Positions 33,930 to 44,183 of a stretch of 64,000 nt of DNA are shown here, in pieces. Position 1 is the first letter of the stretch. Each line of letters begins with the position of its first letter. Position numbers and translations under genes: made by a program. This DNA is from Lachnospira rogosae (GTDB lineage: Bacteria > Bacillota > Clostridia > Lachnospirales > Lachnospiraceae), in NCBI RefSeq assembly GCF_040096455.1, contig NZ_JBBMER010000001.1, forward strand, positions 186,001 to 250,000. The letters are read 5' to 3'. The notes under the pieces were generated by a model. That model had not been told where the DNA came from. It made no database searches and was given only the letters and a program-made list of their open reading frames with translations.

Positions 33930-34087
33930 AGTAATCTCCACTTCTAACAATTAATACTTACGTTATTATATATTTCTTTTTGATAAAATTCCATAGAAAT
34001 TTACATTGTTCGCGTTGAAAAATGTAGGTTGATATGATAAATAGTGTTAATTAGCTGATTTATTTCAATTATTGTGTTATATAACTG

Positions 34088-34125
34088 AAAAAGGAGGTAT
34101 ACGGAATTCTGTATACCTCCTTTTT
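34088..34125. terminator. Terminator downstream of kdgK
   Basis: A perfect 15-bp stem (34088-34102 with 34111-34125) ending in a T-tract. Serves the minus-strand kdgK transcript; the A-tract on the other flank also suits the opposite strand. Confidence 0.85.
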
Positions 34126-34172
34126 ATGCTTAAAAGCATAAGTTTAAATGGATTAACTAAAACAATGTTTAA

Positions 34173-35285
34173 TTATCTCTGAACTCTGGCACCAGCTCCA
34201 CCAACGATACCTTCAACTTCCTTAAGAGAAGCCATTGTTGTATCACCAGGAGTTGTCATAGCTAATGCACCATGAGCAGCACCATAGTTAACAGCCTTTT
34301 CAGCGTCTTCAAATGTCATAAGACCATATACAAGACCTGAAGCGAATGAATCTCCGCCACCAACTCTATCCATGATTTCAAGTCCATCATACTGAGCAGC
34401 TTTGTAGATTTCACCATCAGCCCAGCAGATTGCTGACCAGTCATTAACTGTAGCTGTCTTAACCTGACGAAGAGTTGTAGCAACAGCCTTGAAGTTAGGG
34501 TATGTAGCAGCAGCTTCGTTAATCATCTTCTTGTAACCATCAAGGTTAAGAGTCTTAAGGTTCTCATCGTTACCTTCGATTTCGAAACCAAGGCAAGCTG
34601 TGAAGTCTTCTTCGTTACCAATCATAACGTCAACATACTTAGCAACTTCCTTATTAACTTCCTGAGCCTTAGCTAAACCGCCAATAGCTTCCCACATAGA
34701 TGGTCTGTAGTTAAGATCGTAAGATACGATTGTACCGTACTTCTTAGCTGCCTTACAAGCTGCAATAACAGTTTCACAAGCCTGTTCAGAAAGAGCAGCA
34801 TAGATACCACCTGTATGTAACCAACGAACACCTAAGCCACCATCGCTCTTGTTCTTGAAGATGTAATCAAAGTCGAAATCTTCTGGAGTAGCCTGAGAAA
34901 TAGCTGTGTTAGCTCTATCTGAGCAACCCTTGGCACCACGGATACCGAATCCTCTTTCTGTGAAGTTGAGACCATTTCTGCAAAGACGACCGATACCATC
35001 TGTCTTCTTCCAGCAGATAAGGGATGTATCAACACCACCCTGTTCGATGAAGTCCTTCATAAGAAGACCTACTTCGTTATCAGCGAAAGATGTGATAACA
35101 GCAGTTCTCATACCGAAGCACTTGTGAAGACCACGGATAACGTTATATTCTCCGCCACCTTCCCATGCTCTAAAGCTTCTTGCTGTACGAATTCTTCCTT
35201 CACCTGGATCAAGACGAAGCATTACTTCACCTAAAGATACAGCATCAAATGTGCATTCTTCAGCTGGTCTTAAATTTAATTTCAT
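34173..35285 (-). CDS. kdgK: 2-keto-3-deoxygluconate kinase (PfkB family)
   Basis: Phosphorylates 2-keto-3-deoxygluconate to the 6-phosphate, following uxaA in uronate catabolism. 370 residues. Seen: VSLGEVMLRLDPGEGRI, RAWEGGGEYNVIRGL (substrate loop), SYDLNYRPSMW, MIGNEEDF, and the catalytic DRVGGGDSFASGLVYG near residue 315. That places a Gly where many PfkB enzymes have Ala or Thr-Gly-Ala, a variant I regard as tolerated. GGAGGTA precedes the ATG. The uronate locus is 5-10 kb away, so assignment to this pathway rests on both sequence and context; another sugar-acid kinase is possible. Confidence 0.88.
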   Translation of the reverse strand: MKLNLRPAEECTFDAVSLGEVMLRLDPGEGRIRTARSFRAWEGGGEYNVIRGLHKCFGMRTAVITSFADNEVGLLMKDFIEQGGVDTSLICWKKTDGIGRLCRNGLNFTERGFGIRGAKGCSDRANTAISQATPEDFDFDYIFKNKSDGGLGVRWLHTGGIYAALSEQACETVIAACKAAKKYGTIVSYDLNYRPSMWEAIGGLAKAQEVNKEVAKYVDVMIGNEEDFTACLGFEIEGNDENLKTLNLDGYKKMINEAAATYPNFKAVATTLRQVKTATVNDWSAICWADGEIYKAAQYDGLEIMDRVGGGDSFASGLVYGLMTFEDAEKAVNYGAAHGALAMTTPGDTTMASLKEVEGIVGGAGARVQR

Positions 35286-35527
35286 TTTTTAGATACCTCC
35301 AAATAAATTTTTACATAATCATATTAACATATAATTTAGATTTAATCTATATATTTAAGTAAAGTTTTGTATAAAGCTGTCAATTTTCCACTGATTAAAA
35401 AGAATATTGGTAAGTTACATTATATATAAATTGAAATATAATGTATTATGTAAGATGTAATGCAATTTATAAAAAGTGAAATGTTAAAAAAATATACATA
35501 ATTATTGAAAATAGAACTTTTTGCTTA

Positions 35528-35556
35528 TTGAAAATATTGTGGAGATATTGTAAAAT
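35528..35556 (+). promoter_or_regulatory. Promoter of Big_2 surface protein gene
   Basis: TTGAAA (35528-35533), 17-bp spacer, TAAAAT (35551-35556). The rest of the 322-bp gap after kdgK is very AT-rich with no other recognised element. Confidence 0.55.
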
Positions 35557-35607
35557 ATTTCTAAAATAGTATACCAATGAATAATATTTATGAAATGAGG
35601 CATATAT

Positions 35608-38600
35608 ATGAGCAATATCAAGAAGTTAAGAAAACTCAAAATCCAATGGAAAATATTGCTTTCAGCAATGCTTGTTATATTCGTATTTGGCGGATATATG
35701 GTATTTGCTAAAGCTGATTCCAGTGTCACTGTATCAGTGACAACGACAGCAACAATTGTTAATCAGGGCACAGAGTCGAACAGCATCGTGGCAACTATGT
35801 CGGGAAGAGATGAGAATAATGTCAGTCAGGATTCACCGGATAATTATAAGCCGGCAGTAAGAAATCTTAAATGGACAGTATCCAACTCTGATATTATTAA
35901 ATTTGTCGTAAGTGATAGTGCGGGAACTAAATATGCAGACACAGCAGAAGGCACTGCCAATCCTACAATATATGGTAATAGAGCAGGTAAGGCAACAATT
36001 ACGGCTACATATTATACTAAGGCTTACGGACCAGACGGTAGCATTACTTATGAAGAAGAGCTTGGAAATGACTCTGTAGATATCATCGTTCCTTTAAAGA
36101 TTAACAGCTTTAAGGCATACAGAAATGGTGTAGAGCTTACAAAAGAAGAAATGCTTTGTTATCAGGTAGGAGATATTATTGAGATAACATCTAATGCCAA
36201 TGATACTAATAAAATATTTGTTGAAACAGACAATGATAAGACAGGAAGTCTTTCTAAAGATGGTATTGTAGAGAAAGTATCATCTTCAGGTGCTAAAGTA
36301 ACACTTAAGATTGTCGGTGGTGGTAGAACTAATCTTAAAGTAAGAACAGCAGATGGTGATGGTATCAATTCTCTTACAGCAACATACCAGATAACATCAA
36401 AGGTCGAATACACTGATGGAGTTGCTAACTCAGAAGGACATTCTATTCAGAAGCTTTCTGATGGTACAAGATTTATTACATTATCAGATAAAGATTTTGA
36501 AGACTTTAAAGAAGAAGCAATTCCTTCTAATATTAAGTATCCAGCAACAGCAGGTGTTACATATGTATCATCAGATACAGACGTAATTACATATAAGGCT
36601 GGCAGCGTAAAAGGTGTTAACGCAGGTGTAGCCCAGGCAACAGCAGGTGTTGCAAGTAATGATGTACAGGGTAACATAGGCTGGGCGACCAAAGATGTAG
36701 TTAATGTTGTTGTACCATTTAAGAAGCTTGGCAATGATGTAAGCAATATGAATGTGGGTGACTCAATACAGCTTAAGACTTCTGCTAAATCAACAGAGGT
36801 TACCTGGTCAACATCTGATAACAGCGTACTTCAGGTTGATGCAACAACAGGTCTTGTTACAGCAATGGGAGCTGGTAAAGCTACTATATATGCAACAAGA
36901 GTTGACGATGAACTTTCAACAAAGTACAAGCTTAATAATCAGCTTTCTTATGAGATTACAGTTATCGATGGATTTGGCTTAAGCCTTACATCAATGAGTG
37001 TTAATATAGGTGATACACAGAACCTTGTGGCACTTGTAACTAATAATCCTAGCAAGGATGATATTACATTTACAGTAGAGAATCAGCCAGATGCAGCAGG
37101 AGTTGTTCCAACTGAGACTTTAATTAATGTAGTTCAGTCAGAAGACGGAAGAACATTCAAGGTAACAGGTATTGCATCAGGTATAGCACATATTAAGGTG
37201 ACACAGAATGTTAATGGCGTTATTAAGAAAGCAACCTGTGTTGTATATGTTACAACACCAGTGGGTGAGATTACTATTAATCCTTCATCACTTACAGTAG
37301 ACAGAGGTTCATCTGATACTGTACAGCTTATATTTAACCCATCAGCACCAACTAATAATAAAGTATTATGGTCATCATCTAATACAGATGTTGCAACAGT
37401 AGAAGGTGACAGCTATACAGCTACAATTACTGGTGTATCTGGTGGTACAACAACAATTACGGTCATAACAGAAGACGGACTTAAAGTAGCAACTTGTGAT
37501 GTATATGTAAGAGAACCTGTAACAGGTCTTGTACTTAATGCAACAACAGTTGAATCATCGATGGCAGTTGGTCAGTATCAGCTCGTTGCAACTGTTCTTC
37601 CAGCAGGCGAAGGTGTTGACCGTGCTGTAACATGGACATCATCAGATCCATCAGTTGCAACAGTAGATGAGAATGGTCTTGTTAAGTATGTTAAGCCAGG
37701 ATATTGTACGATCGTATGTAAGACAACAGATGGAGCATATATAGCTACTTGTAACTTTATCATAAGCATACCAGTAGAGCAGATTAAGCTTGATTATACT
37801 GATGAGATAATGTCAATAGGCAGTACATTAAGAATTACAGCAGAGGTTCTTCCGGTAACAGCTACTAATAGAACAGTAGTATGGGAATCTTCTAATACTA
37901 ATGTGTGTATCGTAGATTCTAATGGTCTTGTAGAAGCAGTTGGAACAGGAAGTTGTACAATCCTTTGTAAGTCATTGGACGGTAACTACACAGCAATGTG
38001 TAATATATATGTTAAACAGCCTGTAACACAGGTTATACTTAATACAACAGATATAACTGTAAGACAGGGTCAGGTATTCTGGCTTAATGCTACTTGTCTT
38101 CCAGAGAATGCAGATAATAAGATTATCAGCTGGGAAAGCCGTGATGAGAGCGTGTGTACAGTTGAGAGCGATGGTAAGGTTACAGCAGTAGGTGCTGGTA
38201 CAACATCTATTATTGCAACCAATGTTGATACAGGACTTACAGCATATTGTGTTGTAACGGTTACACAGCCGGTAACAGGAATTTCGCTTAACTCAGATTA
38301 TCAGGAATTATGGGTTGGAGCTAAATATGCAATCATACCGGTAGTTGAACCTTATGATGCTGAGAATAAGAATGTTACATATTTATCAAGTGATCCATCA
38401 GTAGCAACAGTAGATGAAAATGGTGTTGTTACAGCATTAAAGGGTGGAAGTTGTATAATTGAAGTGACAACCGAAGTTAATAAGTTAACGGCGGCGTGTA
38501 CGATTGTAGTAAAAGAGTACGTATCATCAATAACTCTTAGTGAAACTGATAAATTTATGAATGTTGGTTCAACAGGAACGCTTGTTGCTTCTGTTGGAAC

Positions 38601-39492
38601 GGATACAGCTACTAATAAGAATATAGTATGGTCATCTTCTAATTATGATATATGTTATGTAGATGGCAATGGTAACTTAAGTGCCAACTCAGTTGGTAAT
38701 GCAGTTATTACAGCAACAGCGGCAGACGGAAGTGGTGTTAGTGCTTCTTGTATTGTAAAGGTTGTTGATCCTGTAATAGGAATTACAGTTGAACCAGATA
38801 CAGTAAGGCTTCTTGTTGGTGATTCAGCTAAGGTTACAGCAGTCATAACACCAGATAGTGCAACTGTCAAAGATGTATCATGGACATCATCTAATGAAGC
38901 TATTGCAACAGTAGATGAGTCGGGAGAAATATTTGCCCTTAGTACTGGTAAATGTAAGATAACAGCTACATCACAAGACGGTAACGAAGTTAAGGGTGTA
39001 TGCTGGGTATATGTAACACCAGTTGTTAACATATCATCATTAAGAATTAACTCTAAAGAAATATATATGCTTTCTGGACGAGCTAGACAGTTATCAGTAA
39101 TTGTAAGACCTGTTAATAATACAGATTCTTATGAGTGGTATTCAACAGATACAGGAATTGTACAGGTAGACCAGAATGGTGTAATCACAACCGTTGGTCC
39201 TGGTACTGCAGATGTGTTTGTTATAAGCAATAACAGCAGTGTAGAAGCTTCCTGTACGGTACATTCGCTTGCTATGAGTACATCACGAGTGAGATTGGAG
39301 CAGTACGATAGATTTAATCTAGATGTAATAGGTACAGAAGATGCTGTTACCTGGAGAAGTTCTAATCCAAGAGTATGTACGGTTTCATCATCAGGTGAAG
39401 TTATAGGTAGACGGGCAGGAACAGCTACAGTAACAGCTACAGTTCATAATAAGACACTTAGCTGTACAGTAACAGTTACTAACATCAGGTAA
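35608..39492 (+). CDS. Large Big_2 Ig-like surface protein
   Basis: 1294 residues. A basic N terminus and a hydrophobic segment at about 13-35 act as a signal peptide or anchor (LLSAMLVIFVFGGYMVFAKA). The rest is about twelve to fourteen bacterial Ig-like (Big_2) domains; the diagnostic core recurs as VTWSSSNxxVATVDxxGxV followed by GxxTIxA. A first pair of domains is more divergent. There is no C-terminal LPxTG, no S-layer repeat and no transmembrane helix, so it is either secreted or held by an uncleaved N-terminal anchor. Probable role: adhesion or cell-wall scaffold. The neighbouring membrane protein may be a partner. Confidence 0.92.
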   Translation: MSNIKKLRKLKIQWKILLSAMLVIFVFGGYMVFAKADSSVTVSVTTTATIVNQGTESNSIVATMSGRDENNVSQDSPDNYKPAVRNLKWTVSNSDIIKFVVSDSAGTKYADTAEGTANPTIYGNRAGKATITATYYTKAYGPDGSITYEEELGNDSVDIIVPLKINSFKAYRNGVELTKEEMLCYQVGDIIEITSNANDTNKIFVETDNDKTGSLSKDGIVEKVSSSGAKVTLKIVGGGRTNLKVRTADGDGINSLTATYQITSKVEYTDGVANSEGHSIQKLSDGTRFITLSDKDFEDFKEEAIPSNIKYPATAGVTYVSSDTDVITYKAGSVKGVNAGVAQATAGVASNDVQGNIGWATKDVVNVVVPFKKLGNDVSNMNVGDSIQLKTSAKSTEVTWSTSDNSVLQVDATTGLVTAMGAGKATIYATRVDDELSTKYKLNNQLSYEITVIDGFGLSLTSMSVNIGDTQNLVALVTNNPSKDDITFTVENQPDAAGVVPTETLINVVQSEDGRTFKVTGIASGIAHIKVTQNVNGVIKKATCVVYVTTPVGEITINPSSLTVDRGSSDTVQLIFNPSAPTNNKVLWSSSNTDVATVEGDSYTATITGVSGGTTTITVITEDGLKVATCDVYVREPVTGLVLNATTVESSMAVGQYQLVATVLPAGEGVDRAVTWTSSDPSVATVDENGLVKYVKPGYCTIVCKTTDGAYIATCNFIISIPVEQIKLDYTDEIMSIGSTLRITAEVLPVTATNRTVVWESSNTNVCIVDSNGLVEAVGTGSCTILCKSLDGNYTAMCNIYVKQPVTQVILNTTDITVRQGQVFWLNATCLPENADNKIISWESRDESVCTVESDGKVTAVGAGTTSIIATNVDTGLTAYCVVTVTQPVTGISLNSDYQELWVGAKYAIIPVVEPYDAENKNVTYLSSDPSVATVDENGVVTALKGGSCIIEVTTEVNKLTAACTIVVKEYVSSITLSETDKFMNVGSTGTLVASVGTDTATNKNIVWSSSNYDICYVDGNGNLSANSVGNAVITATAADGSGVSASCIVKVVDPVIGITVEPDTVRLLVGDSAKVTAVITPDSATVKDVSWTSSNEAIATVDESGEIFALSTGKCKITATSQDGNEVKGVCWVYVTPVVNISSLRINSKEIYMLSGRARQLSVIVRPVNNTDSYEWYSTDTGIVQVDQNGVITTVGPGTADVFVISNNSSVEASCTVHSLAMSTSRVRLEQYDRFNLDVIGTEDAVTWRSSNPRVCTVSSSGEVIGRRAGTATVTATVHNKTLSCTVTVTNIR

Positions 39493-39552
39493 TACTGCTG
39501 GGAAATTTCAATTCTTGATATAAGCTTTAAAGATATTATAGAACTTAAAGAT

Positions 39553-39593
39553 GGTTATGCCAGACATTCAAGTCTGGCATAACCATTCTTTAT
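39553..39593 (+). terminator. Terminator after Big_2 gene
   Basis: A 13-bp perfect stem (39553-39565 with 39572-39584) then ATTCTTTAT. Confidence 0.75.
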
Positions 39594-39678
39594 ATAATAT
39601 TTTGGCTGTTATCAGAACATAATGGAACTGACTGTAATAATAAACGGCTTATAGAACAAAATAGACAATATAAAAAGA

Positions 39679-39721
39679 AACAGGCACTATAAGATTATTC
39701 TTATGGTGCCTGTTCTTTATT
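39679..39721 (+). terminator. Second hairpin in the 39.5-39.97 kb gap
   Basis: A 15-position stem (39679-39693 with 39700-39714, one G-U) then TCTTTATTATTT. The remaining gap, to 39968, is AT-rich with no gene seen. Confidence 0.65.
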
Positions 39722-39968
39722 ATTTAATATGAGGGGGAGATAGAAAGAATTAACTTTGCTATCTGATTATTAATATAACCTGTAATTGTGTGCAAAGTAT
39801 GTCTTATTTGTGAAAGAACGATAAAAAGAATTAAGAAAATAATAAAATAATATATATCAAATGGGTAATGGCTATAAAGTTCAAAAAGTTTAATTTGTTA
39901 ATTTATTGATTATTGAGTATCAATATGTTAGAATTTATTAGTTAAAATATAAAGGCAGGGGAATAAGT

Positions 39969-41708
39969 ATGAATAGCAATGACAAAGATGAGTTAGATAA
40001 TGAGTTAATTAAATCAATGAAAAAGCTTGTTGAAGAAGAAACTAACGTTGCTAAAGCGTTCATAGATACTCAGAACGAGTTATCGGATGAAGATGATGAG
40101 TTGGCTGATGAAACAATGGGTAAGACAAGAGTTATACCTAAGGTCACAGATGATATGCTCACTAAAGTAAGTGATGCTACAATTAATATCAGTGATTTGA
40201 ATGCAGACAAAAAACTTCAATCTAATAAAGAACAGAATAATATAGATGATACCAGCAGAGTAAAAGAATACAACAAAGCCAGGGAGTCAGAGCCGATAAA
40301 AGATTATAATATGACCAAAGACTCTGAAAAGCCAAAAGAACACAATACAGTTAGAAATTCTGAAAAGATAAAAGAATATAATAAGGCAGAACAGCAGGAT
40401 AAGTGTTCTGATGCACATATGGATAATGGTAATAATGAGAAAGATGACAGCGTGCAGGAAAAGGATAAGAAGCCTATGGATGCTAAGAGGAAAAAGATGA
40501 TTATAGCTGTTTCCTGTGTAGTAGCTGCTTTAGTAGTTATTATAGGTATAGTTGTCGGAGTTGTTCTTAATAATAAGAATAAGAATTCGTTCCAATTTAA
40601 TTATGATAAAGGAATGGGTTCTTATCAGAACAAGGATTATGATAATGCTATTAAGTATCTTGCTAAAGCTTCCAAGTTATCTGAAGGCAAGAAAAATGTA
40701 GATTTAAAATATACATTGTATCAGTGTTATGCTGCAACAGATAATACAGATATGTCAATTGAAGTGTTAAAGGATATTTTATCATTTGATGAGAATAATG
40801 AGAAAGCTATAAAAGCATTAGCTTCAATATATAATACTAAGAAAGATGGAACAAGTCTTAATAAGCTTATTAAATATTATAAGGATAAACAGGGTTACAA
40901 ATATCTTACAGATTATGTTGTTGAAACCCCTAAGCCATCAGTTGAAGCTGGAAGCTATGATGATGTGATTAAGTTACAATTTACAGAGAACAGCAGTTCA
41001 ACAATATATTACACAACAGATAAGACTGAGCCAGATAAGAAAAGTAAACGTTACACAGGTACAGCAATAGAAATACAGAGTGGTACTACTACAATAAAGG
41101 CTATTGCTATTAGTGACATAGGAGTGTGCAGTGATGTTGTGGAGCTGGAGTATACAGTTGACTTTAAGAAGCCATCTGCACCAACAGTAGGTCCTGCCTC
41201 AGGAACATATGAGGAAGGACAGACTGTGACAATAGATAATATTCCAGTTGGCAGTACAGCGTATTATACATTAGATGGTTCTACACCAACTAAGAATTCG
41301 GAGGAATACTCTGAACCATTTACAATTCCAACAGGTAATAATGTAATATCTGTTGTTATAATTGATTCGCATAACCAGTCAAGCAGTGTTGTTAAGCGTA
41401 ACTATGTTGTCAACAAGGCTAAGACATATGTATATAATGAGGCACTTGAGATATTAAAAGGAAAGCTTATATCAAAGGGAGTGCTTAAGTCAGATGGAAC
41501 TACAGCTGCTGATGGTTCTACAGTTACATTTGTATATCAGTCAAGGACAACTGTAGATGGAGTTGAGATGTTCGTTGTAAGATATGATGTGACATCTAAG
41601 ACGGGAAAGACTTCTACAGCTGGTTATTATGGTGTCGCGACTAAGACAGGTGACTGCTATACAGTGACACAGAATGGCGGAGCATATAGTGCAGCCGCAT
41701 ATAATTAA
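39969..41708 (+). CDS. Membrane-anchored TPR/chitobiase-C-domain protein
   Basis: 579 residues. N-terminal cytosolic region (1-170), acidic and rich in Lys/Glu/Asn, with four imperfect repeats of about 12-14 residues (KEYNKARESEPIKD, YNMTKDSEKPKE and so on). One membrane helix at about 176-200 (IIAVSCVVAALVVIIGIVV). Outside: TPR-like repeats (about 210-310; KGMGSYQNKDYDNAIKYLAKA), two chitobiase/hexosaminidase C-terminal-like domains (STIYYTTDKTEPDKKSKRY; STAYYTLDGSTPTKNSEEY), and a C-terminal domain of unknown type. Function is unknown; the architecture suggests an envelope assembly or carbohydrate-contact protein. Confidence 0.85.
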   Translation: MNSNDKDELDNELIKSMKKLVEEETNVAKAFIDTQNELSDEDDELADETMGKTRVIPKVTDDMLTKVSDATINISDLNADKKLQSNKEQNNIDDTSRVKEYNKARESEPIKDYNMTKDSEKPKEHNTVRNSEKIKEYNKAEQQDKCSDAHMDNGNNEKDDSVQEKDKKPMDAKRKKMIIAVSCVVAALVVIIGIVVGVVLNNKNKNSFQFNYDKGMGSYQNKDYDNAIKYLAKASKLSEGKKNVDLKYTLYQCYAATDNTDMSIEVLKDILSFDENNEKAIKALASIYNTKKDGTSLNKLIKYYKDKQGYKYLTDYVVETPKPSVEAGSYDDVIKLQFTENSSSTIYYTTDKTEPDKKSKRYTGTAIEIQSGTTTIKAIAISDIGVCSDVVELEYTVDFKKPSAPTVGPASGTYEEGQTVTIDNIPVGSTAYYTLDGSTPTKNSEEYSEPFTIPTGNNVISVVIIDSHNQSSSVVKRNYVVNKAKTYVYNEALEILKGKLISKGVLKSDGTTAADGSTVTFVYQSRTTVDGVEMFVVRYDVTSKTGKTSTAGYYGVATKTGDCYTVTQNGGAYSAAAYN

Positions 41709-41762
41709 GTTTTGATGTGTGATTAACACTTCAGATAATATATAACTGAAAGGGGTAATAAA

Positions 41763-42641
41763 ATGTACAAGATTCTTAAGGCTGAAAAATTAGCAGAAAA
41801 GATTTTTCTTATGGATGTTGAAGCACCAAGAGTTGCTAAGCACTGTGAACCTGGCCAGTTCATAATTGTTAAAATGGATGAAAAAGGAGAGAGAATTCCT
41901 CTTACAATCTGTGATTATGACAGAGAAGCTGGAACAATAACAATTGTATTCCAGATAGTAGGAGCATCAACAGAAAAAATGTCTCACCTTAAAGCAGGTG
42001 ATGCTTTTAGTGATTTCGTTGGTCCATTAGGATGCCCTTCAGAATTAATTCACGAGAATATTGAGGATTTAAAGAAGCAGAATATCGTATTTATAGCAGG
42101 TGGTGTAGGTACAGCACCAGTATATCCTCAGGTAAAATGGCTTCATGAGCATGGTGTAGATGTTGATGTTATCGTTGGAGCTAAGAACAAAGACCTTATC
42201 TTATTAGAAGAAGAGATGAAGGCAGTGGCAGGTAATCTTTATATAACAACTGATGATGGCAGCTATGTAAGAAAAGGTATGGGTACAGATGTACTTAAAG
42301 ATCTTTATGCACAGGGTAAGAAGTATGACAAATGTATAGCGATTGGACCATTGATTATGATGAAATTCGTCTGTCTTTTAACTAAGGAATTAGGTATACC
42401 TACAGTTGTAAGTATGAACCCTATTATGGTTGATGGTACAGGTATGTGTGGTGCATGCAGACTTCAGGTTGGTGATGAGATTAAGTTCGCTTGTGTAGAC
42501 GGACCGGAGTTCGATGGACATTTAGTAGACTTTGACCAGGCTATGAAACGTCAGCAGACATATAAGACAGAAGAGGGCAGAGCTATGCTTGCAGCCCTTG
42601 AAGGAGATACACATCACGGTGGATGTGGACAATGTAATTAA
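41763..42641 (+). CDS. nfnA: NfnA: ferredoxin-NADP reductase subunit alpha
   Basis: 292 residues, dihydroorotate dehydrogenase electron-transfer subunit family. FAD domain (ERIPLTICDYDREAGT), NAD(P) domain (IVFIAGGVGTAPVYPQVKWL, CIAIGPLIMMKFV), and a [2Fe-2S] site using GMCGACRLQVG and a following Cys. A late GGCGQCN motif ends the protein. With NfnB downstream it forms the NADH-dependent ferredoxin:NADP+ oxidoreductase, which uses flavin-based electron bifurcation. Also annotated as a sulfide dehydrogenase or GltB-like small subunit in other genomes. Confidence 0.88.
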   Translation: MYKILKAEKLAEKIFLMDVEAPRVAKHCEPGQFIIVKMDEKGERIPLTICDYDREAGTITIVFQIVGASTEKMSHLKAGDAFSDFVGPLGCPSELIHENIEDLKKQNIVFIAGGVGTAPVYPQVKWLHEHGVDVDVIVGAKNKDLILLEEEMKAVAGNLYITTDDGSYVRKGMGTDVLKDLYAQGKKYDKCIAIGPLIMMKFVCLLTKELGIPTVVSMNPIMVDGTGMCGACRLQVGDEIKFACVDGPEFDGHLVDFDQAMKRQQTYKTEEGRAMLAALEGDTHHGGCGQCN

Positions 42642-42664
42642 TCAACGGAAAAGAGGTATATATA

Positions 42665-44047
42665 ATGGATGTTATGAAGAAAGTTCCAGTAAGGGAACAG
42701 GCTCCAGATGTAAGGAATAAGAACTTTGATGAGGTATGCCTTGGATATAATGCAGAAGAGGCACAGGAAGAAGCAACACGTTGCCTTAATTGTAAGAATG
42801 CTAAATGTGTACAGGGATGTCCAGTATCAATCAATATTCCGGAATTCATACATAATGTAAAAGAAGGTAATTTTGAAGAAGCTTACAAGGTTATTGGAAA
42901 GTCATCTGCATTACCTGCTGTATGTGGTCGTGTATGTCCACAGGAAACACAGTGTGAAGGTCAGTGTATAAGAGGAATTAAGGGCGAAGCTATATCAATT
43001 GGTAAGCTTGAAAGATTCGTAGCTGACTGGGCTAGAGAGAACAATGTATCACCAGAGATGCCAACAGAGAAGAAGGGTAAGAAAGTGGCTGTTATCGGTT
43101 CAGGTCCTTCAGGACTTACTTGTGCCGGTGACCTTGCTAAGATGGGATATGATGTTACAATATTTGAAGCACTTCACGAAGCTGGTGGAGTATTAGTATA
43201 TGGCATTCCAGAATTCCGTCTTCCAAAGAAGACAGTTGTTGCATCAGAGATTGAAAATGTTAAGAAGCTTGGCGTTAAGATTGAAACTAACGTAGTAATC
43301 GGTAAGTCAATGACAATTGACCAGCTTATTAATGAAGAAGGTTTTGATGCTGTATTTATCGGCTCAGGTGCTGGTCTTCCAAGATTTATGGGTATCCCAG
43401 GAGAAAATGCTAATGAAGTATTCTCAGCTAATGAATACCTTACAAGAAGCAATCTTATGAAAGCTTTCAGAGAGGATTATGATACACCAATAGCAAGATT
43501 TAAGAAGGTTGCTGTCGTTGGTGGTGGTAACGTTGCTATGGATGCTGCAAGAACAGCATTAAGACTTGGTGCTGAGGTACATATTGTATACAGAAGAAGT
43601 GAGGAAGAACTTCCTGCAAGAGCAGAAGAAGTACATCACGCTAAAGAAGAGGGGATTATATTTGACCTTCTTACTAACCCAACAGAAGTCCTTACAGATG
43701 ATAAGGGTAATGTTACAGGTATTAAGTGTGTTAAGATGGAACTTGGCGAGCCAGATGCTTCTGGAAGAAGAAAGCCTGTTGAAGTCCCTGATTCAGAATT
43801 CGTAATGGACCTTGATGCAGTTATTATGTCACTTGGTACATCACCTAACCCACTTATCTCATCTACAACTAAGGGTCTTGAGATTAATAAGAGAAAATGT
43901 ATTGTAGCAGAAGAAGCTAATGGACAGACATCTAAGGAAGGCGTATACGCTGGTGGTGATGCTGTTACAGGTGCTGCAACAGTTATTCTTGCTATGGGAG
44001 CTGGTAAAGCTGCTGCTAAGGGTATTGATGAGTACCTTTCAAAGTAA
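42665..44047 (+). CDS. nfnB: NfnB / glutamate synthase small-subunit-like protein
   Basis: 460 residues. N-terminal iron-sulfur domain with CLNCKNAKCVQGCP and CGRVCPQETQCEGQC (two [4Fe-4S] clusters), then two Rossmann domains with VAVIGSGPSGLTCAGDLAK and VAVVGGGNVAMDAARTALR, and the C-terminal GVYAGGDAVTGAATVI. The same family is often named gltA. Next to nfnA (23 bp gap) and without the large glutamate synthase subunit nearby, Nfn is the better reading: it links NADH, NADPH and ferredoxin pools. Confidence 0.88.
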   Translation: MDVMKKVPVREQAPDVRNKNFDEVCLGYNAEEAQEEATRCLNCKNAKCVQGCPVSINIPEFIHNVKEGNFEEAYKVIGKSSALPAVCGRVCPQETQCEGQCIRGIKGEAISIGKLERFVADWARENNVSPEMPTEKKGKKVAVIGSGPSGLTCAGDLAKMGYDVTIFEALHEAGGVLVYGIPEFRLPKKTVVASEIENVKKLGVKIETNVVIGKSMTIDQLINEEGFDAVFIGSGAGLPRFMGIPGENANEVFSANEYLTRSNLMKAFREDYDTPIARFKKVAVVGGGNVAMDAARTALRLGAEVHIVYRRSEEELPARAEEVHHAKEEGIIFDLLTNPTEVLTDDKGNVTGIKCVKMELGEPDASGRRKPVEVPDSEFVMDLDAVIMSLGTSPNPLISSTTKGLEINKRKCIVAEEANGQTSKEGVYAGGDAVTGAATVILAMGAGKAAAKGIDEYLSK

Positions 44048-44071
44048 GTAATTATATTTACAATAATAGTA

Positions 44072-44121
44072 AAAAGCTGTTGATTTATTATCAGTGTTTA
44101 GATAATAAACCAACAGCTTTT
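44072..44121 (+). terminator. Terminator after nfnB
   Basis: Stem of 21 positions (44072-44092 with 44101-44121, one mismatch), followed by TGC; the stem ends in CTTTT. Confidence 0.75.
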
Positions 44122-44183
44122 GCTTATCTTATGTTATAGCCTGATTATAGCTGGGTAATATTTAGCATTGACAGGCTGCGTGA

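Noticed and set aside
42665..44047. Glutamate synthase small subunit proper
   Set aside because: No large subunit gene nearby and direct pairing with an NfnA-like gene.
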